From positions 434,001 through 498,000 of the forward strand of contig NZ_JARQXA010000002.1 of assembly GCF_029543155.1 (NCBI RefSeq): DNA of 64,000 bases, read 5' to 3'. Below, piece after piece: positions 1 to 9,709 of this stretch. The position numbers were made by a program, and so were the translations under genes. The DNA is from Sphingomonas sp. HITSZ_GF (GTDB lineage Bacteria; Pseudomonadota; Alphaproteobacteria; Sphingomonadales; Sphingomonadaceae). Positions within the stretch are counted from its first letter, which is position 1. The number at the start of each line of letters is the position of its first letter. Under the pieces are notes generated by a model, which was not told where the DNA came from, made no database searches, and saw nothing but the letters and a program-made list of their open reading frames with translations.

Positions 1-19
1 CCTCGCCTAGCCTTGGCGG

Positions 20-1393
20 ATGACTTCCTTCCGCATCGGCCGGCGCGGCCTGATCGCCGGCAGCGCCGCGGCGCTGCTCCCCCTTCCCGCGAGCGCAGCG
101 AAGGAGGACTGGCGCAAGCTGGCGGACGAAGTGCGCGAGAGCATGCGCTGGGCCTGGCAGAACTACCGCGAACGGGCCTGGGGCAAGGACCAGATCATGC
201 CCGTCTCGGGCGGCGCGGAGAGCTTCTCGATCAAGGGCCAGCATGTCGGGCTCAGCCTGATCGAGGCGCTCGACACCTTGTGGCTGATGGAGCTCGATGC
301 CGAATTCAAGGACGGCGTCGACTGGATCCATGCCAATCTGAGCTTCGACATCGACGGCGAAGTCTCGGTATTCGAGACGATCATCCGGCTGGTCGGCGGG
401 CTGCTCTCGGCGCACCTGGCGAGCGGCGACAAGCTGCTGCTCGCCAAGGCCAAGGACCTGACCGACCGGCTGATGCCGGCGTTCACCGCCTCGCCGATCG
501 GGCTGCCGCACCGCTACGTCAACCTCAAGACCGGGGCGGTGCGCGGGCCGGTGACCAACCCCGCCGAGATCGGCAGCTGCATCACCGAGTTCGGCACGCT
601 GAGCCGGCTGACCGGCGATCCGCGCTATTTCAAGGCAGCGAAGAAGGCGATGGTCGCGCTGTTCGGTCGGCGATCGGACATCGGGCTGATCCCCGACGCG
701 ATCGACTGCATGACCGGCGAATGGAAGAGCCGGCGCGCGACGATCGGCCCGCCCTCCGACAGCTATTACGAATATCTCTGGGACGGCTGGCAGCTGCTCG
801 GCGACCGCGACTGCCTGACCATGTACAAGAGCTGCACCGCCGCGATCCTCGAGAACCAGAAGGCAATGCTCAACGGCGACCTGTGGTTCGTCGATGTCGA
901 TTTCGAGACCGGCAAGCGGATCAACTGGGAGCAGGACGAGCTTTCGTCCTTCTATGGCGGGCTGCTCGCGCAGGGCGGCGAGCCCGTGATCGGCGAGGCC
1001 TATACGCGCAGCTGGGACAAGGTGCAGGCGAAGTACGGCATCCTGCCCGAGGGCTATGACCCCGAAAAGGACGCGCCGACCTACAAGACCAACGCGCTGC
1101 GCCCCGAGCTGGCCGATGCCGCGTTCAACCACTGGCTGCTCGACGGCAAGGAAGAATGGCGCGCGCTGGTCGCCCGGCATTTCCGGGCGATGCAGCAATG
1201 GAACAAGGCGGCCTATGGCTATGCGGTGATGGCCGACGTCACCACCAAGGCGCAGGCGGACCATTGCCCCGGCTACTGGTGGTCCGAGCAGATGAAATAT
1301 TACTGGCTGATCTTCGCCGACTGCCGGCGCTTCGATTACCGGAAGAACTATCTCTCGACCGAGGGGAACGTGCTGCTGGGGTTCAGGCACTAG
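20..1393 (+). CDS. Glycoside hydrolase family 47 (class I alpha-mannosidase-like), exported
   Basis: The 457-residue protein looks like a GH47 enzyme, a family that trims alpha-1,2-linked mannose with an inverting, calcium-dependent mechanism. Visible hallmarks are GLSLIEALDTLWLM (about residues 75-88), the acid Glu in VFETIIRLVGGLLSAH (about 116-131), YYEYLWDGWQLLGD, the Asp in EQDELSSFYGGLL, the base Glu in LRPE, and STEGNVLLGF near the C-terminus, equivalent to the calcium-binding Thr-Glu region. The N-terminus has twin arginines (RIGRRGLIAG) followed by a hydrophobic stretch and PASA, so Tat export is likely. GH47 is mainly eukaryotic; a bacterial branch is known, for example in Caulobacter. 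The natural substrate is not deducible. No carbohydrate operon surrounds it. Confidence 0.85.
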   Translation: MTSFRIGRRGLIAGSAAALLPLPASAAKEDWRKLADEVRESMRWAWQNYRERAWGKDQIMPVSGGAESFSIKGQHVGLSLIEALDTLWLMELDAEFKDGVDWIHANLSFDIDGEVSVFETIIRLVGGLLSAHLASGDKLLLAKAKDLTDRLMPAFTASPIGLPHRYVNLKTGAVRGPVTNPAEIGSCITEFGTLSRLTGDPRYFKAAKKAMVALFGRRSDIGLIPDAIDCMTGEWKSRRATIGPPSDSYYEYLWDGWQLLGDRDCLTMYKSCTAAILENQKAMLNGDLWFVDVDFETGKRINWEQDELSSFYGGLLAQGGEPVIGEAYTRSWDKVQAKYGILPEGYDPEKDAPTYKTNALRPELADAAFNHWLLDGKEEWRALVARHFRAMQQWNKAAYGYAVMADVTTKAQADHCPGYWWSEQMKYYWLIFADCRRFDYRKNYLSTEGNVLLGFRH

Positions 1394-1410
1394 CTGCCCC
1401 CGCAAAATAG

Positions 1411-1494
1411 CCGTCATCCCGGCGAAAGCCGGGATCTCAGGCGGAGGCGCGGGAAAGGAGCCGCACGAGATCCCGGCTTCCGCCGGGATGACGG
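1411..1494. repeat. Bipartite palindromic intergenic repeat (copy A)
   Basis: Two 28-base arms, 1411-1438 and 1467-1494, are inverted copies differing at one base. Each arm is itself a small hairpin with core CCCGGCGAAAGCCGGG. The spacer includes GGGAAAGGAGCCGCAC. A second copy with the same arms and a similar spacer lies at 28973-29053, so this is a dispersed element and not a chance palindrome. It sits just after the GH47 stop codon and could also act as a terminator or as protection of the mRNA 3' end. Confidence 0.85.
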
Positions 1495-1587
1495 ATTGGG
1501 GCGGGCGGCGTTTCGGAAGCGTATCGCCCACAATTTTTCCCGCCCCTGCGCTTCCCCCCGCGCCCGCCATCGGCCAAAGCAGTCGCG

Positions 1588-3051
1588 ATGACGGTACGCG
1601 TGGACATGGGGGTGGACGGCAAGGGGGATTCCGTCGCCATGGATCTCGAGGAGCTGCTGGCGACGCGTCTGCTCGTCCAGGGCAATTCGGGGTCGGGCAA
1701 GTCGCACCTGCTGCGCCGCCTGCTCGAGAAGAGCGCGGGCCATGTCCAGCAGGTGATCATCGATCCCGAGGGCGACTTCGTCACCTTGAGCGACCGGTAC
1801 GGCCATATCTCGATCGAGGCGGCGGACTATAGCGAGCGCGAGATCGCCCGCTTCGCCACGCGCATCCGCGAGCATCGCGCGTCGGTCGTGCTCAGCCTGG
1901 AAGGGCTCGAGGCCGAGGGACAGATGAAATGCGCCGCGGCCTTCCTCAACGCGCTGTTCGATGCGCCGCGCGATCATTGGTATCCCGCCCTTGTCGTGGT
2001 CGACGAGGCGCAACTATTCGCGCCTTCGGGCGGCGGCGAAGTCGCCGAGGACGTGCGCCGCGCCTCGCTCAGCGCGATGACCAACCTGATGTGCCGCGGG
2101 CGCAAGCGCGGCCTGGCCGGCGTGATCGCCACCCAGCGCCTCGCCAAGCTCGCCAAGAACGTCGCGGCCGAGGCCTCGAACTTCCTGATGGGGCGCACCT
2201 TCCTCGACATCGACATGGCGCGCGCCGCCGATCTGCTCGGCATGGAGCGCCGCCAGGCCGAGGCGATCCGCGACCTCGCGCGCGGCCATTTCCTCGCGCT
2301 CGGCCCCGCCGTGTCGCGCCGGCCGATCTCGGTGCAGATCGGCGCGGTGGAGACCAGCGCGCGCAGCGGCAGCCCCAAGCTGACGCCGCTGCCCGAGGCA
2401 CCCTCGGCCGAGCTCAAGGACCTGCTGCTCGCGCCCGCCGAGCCCGAATGGACGCCGCCGGCGCCGCCGACGCCCGCTGCCCCGCCCCAACTCGCCAGCG
2501 ACCGGCTGCTCGAGGCGCTGGCGAAGAGCGTGCCGGCGCGCGAGGAAGTGCCCGAAGTCGATCCCGAGGAAGCCGCGGCCAAGATCGCCGACGTGCTGCG
2601 CGACATCGTGGCGGACAGCGAAAGCAGCTTCCGCTCGCCTTCGGTGCTCTACCAGGACTTCCTCGTCCGCTGCCGGATGGTCGGCCTCGCCCGGCCGCCG
2701 CTCGACCTTTCCGCCTTTGTCCGCCGGCTTTCGGCCGCGCGCGCGGGCATCCACGGCGATCCCGATGCCGAATGGGCGCAGGCGCTAGAAGCGGCGCGCG
2801 CGCTGCCCGACGACATGCTCGGCCCGTTCCTGCTCGTCGCCCGCGCCGCGCGCGAAGGCGCCCCCTGCCCCAGCGACGGCGAGATCGCCGCGACCTATGG
2901 CACCAGCTCGCTCGGCCGCGTGCGCCGGCTGCTCCAATATATCGAGAGCCGCGAGCTGTTCGTCACTCGCACCGACCTGTCGGGCAAGCGCTCGATCACC
3001 ATCCCCCGGCTAGGCTGGACGACGCAGCCGGCGGAGATCGGCGGCAGCTAA
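1588..3051 (+). CDS. HerA/FtsK-superfamily ATP-binding protein (DUF87-type)
   Basis: This 487-residue protein has a P-loop ATPase domain of the HerA/DUF87 type. Walker A is GNSGSGKSH (32-40) and Walker B is LVVVDEAQ (about 135-142), followed by RKRGLAGVIATQR, typical of this family. A proline- and alanine-rich linker (about 288-305) leads to a C-terminal region with winged-helix-like character (GSLGRVRRLLQYIESREL-type pattern). HerA homologues pump DNA in repair or defence, usually with the nuclease NurA, but no nuclease is adjacent. Bacterial stand-alone members are common in alphaproteobacteria and mostly uncharacterised. The next gene is convergent, so it appears to be a single-gene transcription unit. 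Confidence 0.75.
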   Translation: MTVRVDMGVDGKGDSVAMDLEELLATRLLVQGNSGSGKSHLLRRLLEKSAGHVQQVIIDPEGDFVTLSDRYGHISIEAADYSEREIARFATRIREHRASVVLSLEGLEAEGQMKCAAAFLNALFDAPRDHWYPALVVVDEAQLFAPSGGGEVAEDVRRASLSAMTNLMCRGRKRGLAGVIATQRLAKLAKNVAAEASNFLMGRTFLDIDMARAADLLGMERRQAEAIRDLARGHFLALGPAVSRRPISVQIGAVETSARSGSPKLTPLPEAPSAELKDLLLAPAEPEWTPPAPPTPAAPPQLASDRLLEALAKSVPAREEVPEVDPEEAAAKIADVLRDIVADSESSFRSPSVLYQDFLVRCRMVGLARPPLDLSAFVRRLSAARAGIHGDPDAEWAQALEAARALPDDMLGPFLLVARAAREGAPCPSDGEIAATYGTSSLGRVRRLLQYIESRELFVTRTDLSGKRSITIPRLGWTTQPAEIGGS

Positions 3052-3055
3052 GGCG

Positions 3056-3073
3056 CAAAGTACACAAAGTACA
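3056..3073. repeat. Tandem 9-mer in intergenic gap
   Basis: CAAAGTACA occurs twice back to back, just after the ATPase stop codon. The rest of the 94-base gap shows no terminator or gene. Significance is unknown and chance is possible. Confidence 0.4.
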
Positions 3074-3145
3074 CGCCAAGCATCGTTATACGCGCCGACC
3101 CACAGCAACAATGTTGCGCAATCCCGATGCTATATTTCCAACAGC

Positions 3146-4063
3146 TCAGAGCGTGCGCAGCCAGGCCTCGGTGGCGTCGACATGCGTCACCGGAAGCATG
3201 TGGCCGCCATCGAGATAGTCGACCTTGCCGTGCTGCACCGCGCTCGCGGTCTTGCCGCCATGCAGCTCGGGATCGAGCAGCGCGTCCTGGCGGCCATAGA
3301 GAATCGCGACCGGCAGCACGATTTCGCCATAGCGCGGCGCCTGGACCTTGATCGCCTCGGGCGCCATTTCGAGCTCGTAGCAGCCCTGCTGGAAGCTCGC
3401 CGGGCGGATGGCGAGCGCGCCGCCGGCCTTGATCGGAAAGTCCTCGGGCACCGCATCGGGCGCGAAGACTTCGGCTGTCTTCGCCTTGCCGGTGCGCATC
3501 GAGAGCGGCACCGCCAGCGTCCAGGCGATGATCGGGCGGAGCGGCGCAGGCACGACCAGCCCCTTGAGCGGCGCCGGGGCGGCGTCGATCGGCTGGGTGA
3601 GCGGTGCGATCAGGCCCAGGCCACGCACCGCCTCGGGATGGCGCAGCGCCAGCGCCAGGCTGACCGCGCCGCCCATCGAATGGCCGACGAGCAGCGGCTT
3701 CTCCAGCCCCAGCGCGGCGATCGCCGCGGCAATCGCATCGGCCTGGCCAGCAAGATCGAGCCGCGGGCCGGTGCGCGTCGAATAGCCCCAGCCGGGACGG
3801 TCCATCACGAGGACGCGGTGATCCTTCGCCAGCCGGCCGGCCAGCGCATAGGTGAAGACGCGCAGCTGGCTCATGATGCCGTGGATCATCACGATCGCCG
3901 GCGCATCGGCCGGGCCCATCTCGACGACATGGATGCGCGCGCCCGGCACGACGACCTGGCGCCCGTCCATCGGGATCCAGCGTTCGACCCCGCGCGAGAC
4001 ATAGGCGGACCAGAGGATGAGCGCGGCCACCACCAGAGCCAGCGCAATCAGGAACCAGAGCAT
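3146..4063 (-). CDS. Alpha/beta-fold hydrolase, membrane-anchored
   Basis: A 305-residue alpha/beta hydrolase. The first about 20 residues (MLWFLIALALVVAALILW) form an uncleaved membrane anchor. The fold signature is MIHGIMSQ for the oxyanion region, GHSMGG for the nucleophile elbow Ser, Asp in YGRQDALLDPE and His in GGHMLPV. The start at 4063 is chosen because AGGAGGG lies directly upstream; an in-frame extension further upstream would run into the preceding gene. The stop codon of the Atm1-like exporter is only 8 bases away, so the two are probably co-transcribed. The substrate cannot be read from the sequence; it could be an esterase, a lactonase or a C-C hydrolase. Confidence 0.8.
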   Translation of the reverse strand: MLWFLIALALVVAALILWSAYVSRGVERWIPMDGRQVVVPGARIHVVEMGPADAPAIVMIHGIMSQLRVFTYALAGRLAKDHRVLVMDRPGWGYSTRTGPRLDLAGQADAIAAAIAALGLEKPLLVGHSMGGAVSLALALRHPEAVRGLGLIAPLTQPIDAAPAPLKGLVVPAPLRPIIAWTLAVPLSMRTGKAKTAEVFAPDAVPEDFPIKAGGALAIRPASFQQGCYELEMAPEAIKVQAPRYGEIVLPVAILYGRQDALLDPELHGGKTASAVQHGKVDYLDGGHMLPVTHVDATEAWLRTL

Positions 4064-4071
4064 CACCCCTC

Positions 4072-5907
<1,836 letters not shown>

Positions 5908-5989
5908 TGCCGCTAAATTTGGGGCGCCTGGCGCCGCGATGCAACGCTTGACCGCCGCGTCCGTTGTTAACCTTTGGAAGGAGGCGGCG

Positions 5990-6229
5990 ATGGACCAGGT
6001 CTTCTATCTGCTGGCGATCATGGGTTGCAGCGACGACAATCTCGACTGCCGGCAGGCGCGGATCGAGCCGGCGCGCTATACCAGCTATGCGAGTTGCCAG
6101 GAGGCGATGACCGACGCGCTGCGCCGCAATATGGACCTGGATTTTCCGGTGATCACCGGCGCCTGCCAGCGCCAGACTCCCGAAATCGCGCGCCAGACCG
6201 CCCCGAAACCGGACGGCAAAGGCCGCTAG
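5990..6229 (+). CDS. Small hypothetical protein with four cysteines
   Basis: A 79-residue protein starting MDQVFYLLAIMGCSDD. The ATG at 5990 has a strong Shine-Dalgarno sequence (GGAAGGAGG), so this start is preferred to one 31 codons upstream that would overlap the exporter. Four cysteines (near 13, 20, 36 and 59) are spaced through the chain, suggesting disulfides or metal binding. I do not recognise the family. The short hydrophobic N-terminus is too weak to call a signal peptide. It is divergent from the Atm1-like exporter, which handles thiol compounds; a link is only inference. Confidence 0.6.
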   Translation: MDQVFYLLAIMGCSDDNLDCRQARIEPARYTSYASCQEAMTDALRRNMDLDFPVITGACQRQTPEIARQTAPKPDGKGR

Positions 6230-6287
6230 CACCCCCTGCCCGTTTCAATTATATTGCAGATGCGAAACTGTTCCGGGGGGAAGCGGG

Positions 6288-6632
6288 ATGAAGCAGCTGC
6301 TTGGCGTGATCATCGGACTGGCGGTGGGCGCCGGTGTCGTACTGGGCCTGAACTGGCTGGGCGCACGCTACGCCCTTCCCGACAGCTTTATTGCCGATAC
6401 GCCCCAGGCGGCGACCGTTGGCGGCTGGGCGCTCGGTGCGCTGGCCGGTGGTGTAGCGGCTGTTCGCGTGGGCGAATGGCCGGTGAGCGGCTGGATCGTT
6501 GCGCTGGCCGGGATCGGCTATGCGCTGGCGACCAGCCTGATGAGTCCGCACCCCTTGTGGATGCAGGTCGCCGCCGTTGTCGCACCGTTTCTGGCCGGCG
6601 TGGTCGTTTCGGGGATCGCGCGCCCGGCCTAG
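6288..6632 (+). CDS. Small integral membrane protein, unknown function
   Basis: A 114-residue, very hydrophobic protein with about four membrane segments: residues 3-25, 43-60, 66-84 and 90-110. GGGGGGAAGCGGG precedes the ATG as a ribosome site. No catalytic motif is visible. Its stop codon overlaps the stop of crtB on the other strand by a few bases (convergent). No function can be assigned. Confidence 0.6.
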   Translation: MKQLLGVIIGLAVGAGVVLGLNWLGARYALPDSFIADTPQAATVGGWALGALAGGVAAVRVGEWPVSGWIVALAGIGYALATSLMSPHPLWMQVAAVVAPFLAGVVVSGIARPA

Positions 6633-7573
6633 CGGGGGCGCGACCAGAGTTCGGGATCGCGCGGAGCGGCCGGATACAGGTCCTTCCGGCGCAGGGCCTG
6701 CCATTTCGCGCGGACGATCCAGCCGAGCTTCTCGAACGCCGAGGTCTTCACCCGGTGATCCCAGGCATGCTCGCCGCGCGCCGCGACCTTCTTCGCGATA
6801 TCGCCATAGATGCCGGCCGCGGCGAGCACCGCCCAGGCCGAACGGAAGCCGAGCGCCGGCGTGCCGAGCCGCGCGCTTTCGGCATAGTCGGCGGCGCCTT
6901 GGGTCAGCCGGCCGGCGAGCACCACCAGCCGCGGGCGGAAGGGCGGCTTCATGTGCTGTCCCGGCGGGATGTCCATCTCGGTCAGCCAGTCGTCGGGCAG
7001 ATAGCAGCGGCCCATCCGGTCGTCGGCCTCGATGTCGCGCGCGATATTGGCGAGCTGGAAGGCGATGCCGAGGTCGCAGGCACGATCGAGCGTCGCTTCG
7101 TCCTCTGGCGCGACGCCCATGATCACCGCCATCAGGCAGCCGACTGCCCCGGCGACGTGATAGCAATAGCGGTAGAGATCGGCCTCATGGCGCGGCCCCC
7201 ATTCGGCTGCATCGAGCGCAAAGCCCTCGACCACATCCCAGATATAGCGGTGCGGCAGCCTGGCTTCGGCTGCGACGATGCGCAGCGCATCGAAGGCCGG
7301 ATCGCCGACCCACTGCCCGGCCAAAGCCGCTTCGGTGAGCAGGCGGATGCGGGCGAGGCCGGCGCGGGCATCCGCCTCGCCGCCCTCGAACCCGTGATCC
7401 TGGCCATCGGCAAGATCGTCGCAGGCGCGGCACCAGGCGTAGAGCAGCCAGGCCCGCTCGCGCGTCCGCCGATCGAACAACTTGCTGGCGGCAGAGAAAC
7501 TGCCCGAACCACGCGCGATCGCTTCCTGCGCCGTCGCGACGATCGCGGCGCGCGAAGGAAGCGCGGAACTCAA
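6629..7573 (-). CDS. crtB: Phytoene synthase
   Basis: A 314-residue member of the squalene/phytoene synthase family that condenses two geranylgeranyl diphosphates to phytoene, the first committed carotenoid step. Both Asp-rich motifs are present: CDDLADGQD (about residue 52) and ARDIEADDRMGRCYLPDDWL. The start is TTG at 7573, overlapping the stop of the LOG gene as TTGA; no ATG occurs in frame nearby, and the sequence after it fits the family N-terminus. It is the last gene of the leftward crtY-crtI-LOG-crtB operon. Confidence 0.92.
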   Translation of the reverse strand: MSSALPSRAAIVATAQEAIARGSGSFSAASKLFDRRTRERAWLLYAWCRACDDLADGQDHGFEGGEADARAGLARIRLLTEAALAGQWVGDPAFDALRIVAAEARLPHRYIWDVVEGFALDAAEWGPRHEADLYRYCYHVAGAVGCLMAVIMGVAPEDEATLDRACDLGIAFQLANIARDIEADDRMGRCYLPDDWLTEMDIPPGQHMKPPFRPRLVVLAGRLTQGAADYAESARLGTPALGFRSAWAVLAAAGIYGDIAKKVAARGEHAWDHRVKTSAFEKLGWIVRAKWQALRRKDLYPAAPRDPELWSRPR

Positions 7574-8151
7574 AGGTCGCCGCGCTTCATCTGGACGATC
7601 GTCTCGATCGGCTTGGCCGCGCCCATCTTGTCGAGCAGCCCTTCGAGCGTGGTGTCGACGATCAGCATGTTCTGATGCTGCGGGCGAACGAAGCCGACCT
7701 TGCCCATATGCACCCAGAAATCGACGAGCTTGTCATAATAGCCGGCGATGTTGAGCAGGCCGACCGGATCGGTGTGATAGCCGAGCTGCGCCCAGCTCAT
7801 CGCTTCCCACAATTCGTCCATCGTGCCGGTGCCGCCCGGCAGGTTGATGAAGCCGTCGGCGATGTCGGTGAAGCGCGCCTTGCGCTCGTGCATCGTCTTG
7901 ACGACGTGCAGCTCGGTGCAGCCGCGATGCGCGACTTCGGCATTGACCAGCAGCTCGGGGATGATGCCGATCACTTCGCCGCCGGCTTCGAGCGCCGAAT
8001 CCGCCACCGCGCCCATCAGCCCCAGCTTGCCGCCGCCATAGACGACGCCGATGCCGCGCTCGGCCAGCGTGCGGCCGACATGGCGCGCGGCCTCGATATA
8101 GACGGGATCGGCCGGAGTGGCCGAACCGCAATAGACTGCGACGCGCTTCAT
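7570..8151 (-). CDS. LOG-family Rossmann-fold protein (TIGR00730 type)
   Basis: A 193-residue protein with the LOG signature PGGTGTMDELWE (about 102-113) and the N-terminal VAVYCGSA. Family members hydrolyse nucleoside 5'-monophosphates at the N-glycosidic bond and include cytokinin-activating enzymes (cytokinin riboside 5'-monophosphate phosphoribohydrolases). The start at 8151 gives the usual N-terminus MKRVAVYCGS and has GGAAAGAG upstream. It lies 67 bases after crtI and overlaps crtB by four bases, so it is transcribed and probably translationally coupled with carotenoid genes. Whether it acts on cytokinin precursors or another nucleotide is unknown. Confidence 0.88.
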   Translation of the reverse strand: MKRVAVYCGSATPADPVYIEAARHVGRTLAERGIGVVYGGGKLGLMGAVADSALEAGGEVIGIIPELLVNAEVAHRGCTELHVVKTMHERKARFTDIADGFINLPGGTGTMDELWEAMSWAQLGYHTDPVGLLNIAGYYDKLVDFWVHMGKVGFVRPQHQNMLIVDTTLEGLLDKMGAAKPIETIVQMKRGDL

Positions 8152-8218
8152 GTGCTGCTCTTTCCGATATGCATGGTCCGGCCCGCCTTCGGCCAGAACG
8201 CGCGCCGGGGCAAGTCGA

Positions 8219-9709
8219 TCACTTGCCATCCCCGAGCATCAGCGCCGCCGTCGCCTTGGCGCTGCCGACCACGCCGGGAATGCCCGCGCCCGGATGGGTG
8301 CCGGCACCGACGAAGAAGAGGTTGTGGATCGCGTCGTCGCGGTTGTGCGTGCGGAACCAGGCGCTTTGCGTCAGAATCGGCTCCAGGCTGAAGGCCGAGC
8401 CGAGATGCGCGGCGAGATCCTCGCGGAAGTTCGGCGGGGCATAGCTGAAGCGGGTGACGATCCGGTCCTTGAGGTCCGGGATCAGCCGGCGCTGGACCTC
8501 GGCCAGGATTCGCTCTTCCAGCACCGGCGCGATCTCGTCCCAATCGGCGGGAAACTTGCCGAGATGCGGCACCGGGCAGAGCGCGTAGAAGGTCGAGTGC
8601 CCTTCGGGCGCCATCGCGGGATCGCTGGCGCTCGGATGGTGGAGATAGAGCGAGAAATCCTCGCTCAGCACGCCATTGTCGAAAATGTCGGCGAGCAGCC
8701 CCTGGTAGCGCGGGCCGAACAGGATCGAGTGGTGGGGGATGTCGGGAAAGGTCCCGCGCACGCCGAAATGGACGACGAACAGCGAAGGCGAGAAGCGCTT
8801 GCGCTGCAGGCTCTGCGCCGCACGCTGGCTGGAACGCGAGCCCTTGAGCAGATCGCGATAGCTGTGGACCACATCGGCATTGCAGGCGACGGCATCGACC
8901 TGCGCCTCATAGCCTCCCATCGTCCGCACGCCGGTGACCAGATCGCCGAGCGTATCGATGCGCGCCACCGGATCGCCGAGCCGCAGCGTGCCGCCCAGCC
9001 GCTCGAACTGGCGGACCATCGCCGCGACCAGCTGGTTGGTGCCGCCTTCGGCCCACCAGACCCCGCCCTTGCGCTCTAGCTGGTGGATCAGCGCGTAGAT
9101 CGAGCTCGCCGTCATCGGATTGCCGCCGACGAGCAAAGTGTGGAAGGAAAAGGCCTGGCGGAGCTTCTCGTTGCGGATGAAGCTGGCGACCTTGGCATAG
9201 ACCGAGCGCCAGGCACCATATTTGGCCAGCGCGGGCGCGGCGCGGACCATCGACATCACGTCCTGGAACGCGACATGACCGAGCTTCACATAGCCTTCCT
9301 CGTACACCCCCGCGGCATATTCGAGGAAGCGGCCATAGCCGGCGACGTCCTGCGGCTCCAATCGCGCGATCTCGGCGGCGAGCGCATGATCGTCATTGGA
9401 ATAGTTGAAGCGCGTGCCGTCGGGCCAGGAGAGCTGGTAGAAGGGCGTGACCGGCTTGAGCTTCACATCGTCGGCCATGCGGCGGCCCGAGAGCTGCCAC
9501 AGCTCCTCGAGCACGTCGGGCGCGGTGATCACGGTGGGGCCGGCATCGAAGGTGAAGGTGCCGGCTTCGGTTGGCTTCTCCCAATAATAGGCGCGGCCGC
9601 CGGGCTTGTCGCGCGCCTCCAGCACCACCGTATCGACGCCCGCCGATTGCAGCCGGATCGCGAGCGCCAGCCCGCCGATGCCCGCGCCGACCACTGCCGC
9701 GCGCTTCAC
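8219..9709 (-). CDS. crtI: Phytoene desaturase
   Basis: A 496-residue FAD-dependent desaturase that converts phytoene to lycopene in the bacterial single-enzyme route. The N-terminal dinucleotide-binding motif VVGAGIGGLALAI (6-18) and the C-terminal GAGTHPGAGIPGVVGSAK are diagnostic. The start is GTG at 9709, where GTGA overlaps the crtY stop; an open frame runs on upstream through crtY, but that part is the shadow of crtY and not a fusion. Membrane-associated by family. It lies between crtY and the LOG gene in the operon. Confidence 0.93.
   Translation of the reverse strand: MKRAAVVGAGIGGLALAIRLQSAGVDTVVLEARDKPGGRAYYWEKPTEAGTFTFDAGPTVITAPDVLEELWQLSGRRMADDVKLKPVTPFYQLSWPDGTRFNYSNDDHALAAEIARLEPQDVAGYGRFLEYAAGVYEEGYVKLGHVAFQDVMSMVRAAPALAKYGAWRSVYAKVASFIRNEKLRQAFSFHTLLVGGNPMTASSIYALIHQLERKGGVWWAEGGTNQLVAAMVRQFERLGGTLRLGDPVARIDTLGDLVTGVRTMGGYEAQVDAVACNADVVHSYRDLLKGSRSSQRAAQSLQRKRFSPSLFVVHFGVRGTFPDIPHHSILFGPRYQGLLADIFDNGVLSEDFSLYLHHPSASDPAMAPEGHSTFYALCPVPHLGKFPADWDEIAPVLEERILAEVQRRLIPDLKDRIVTRFSYAPPNFREDLAAHLGSAFSLEPILTQSAWFRTHNRDDAIHNLFFVGAGTHPGAGIPGVVGSAKATAALMLGDGK

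Noticed and set aside
1411..1494. Repeat considered as CRISPR
   Set aside because: The units are single nested palindromes scattered through gaps, not arrays of direct repeats with spacers, and no cas genes are present.
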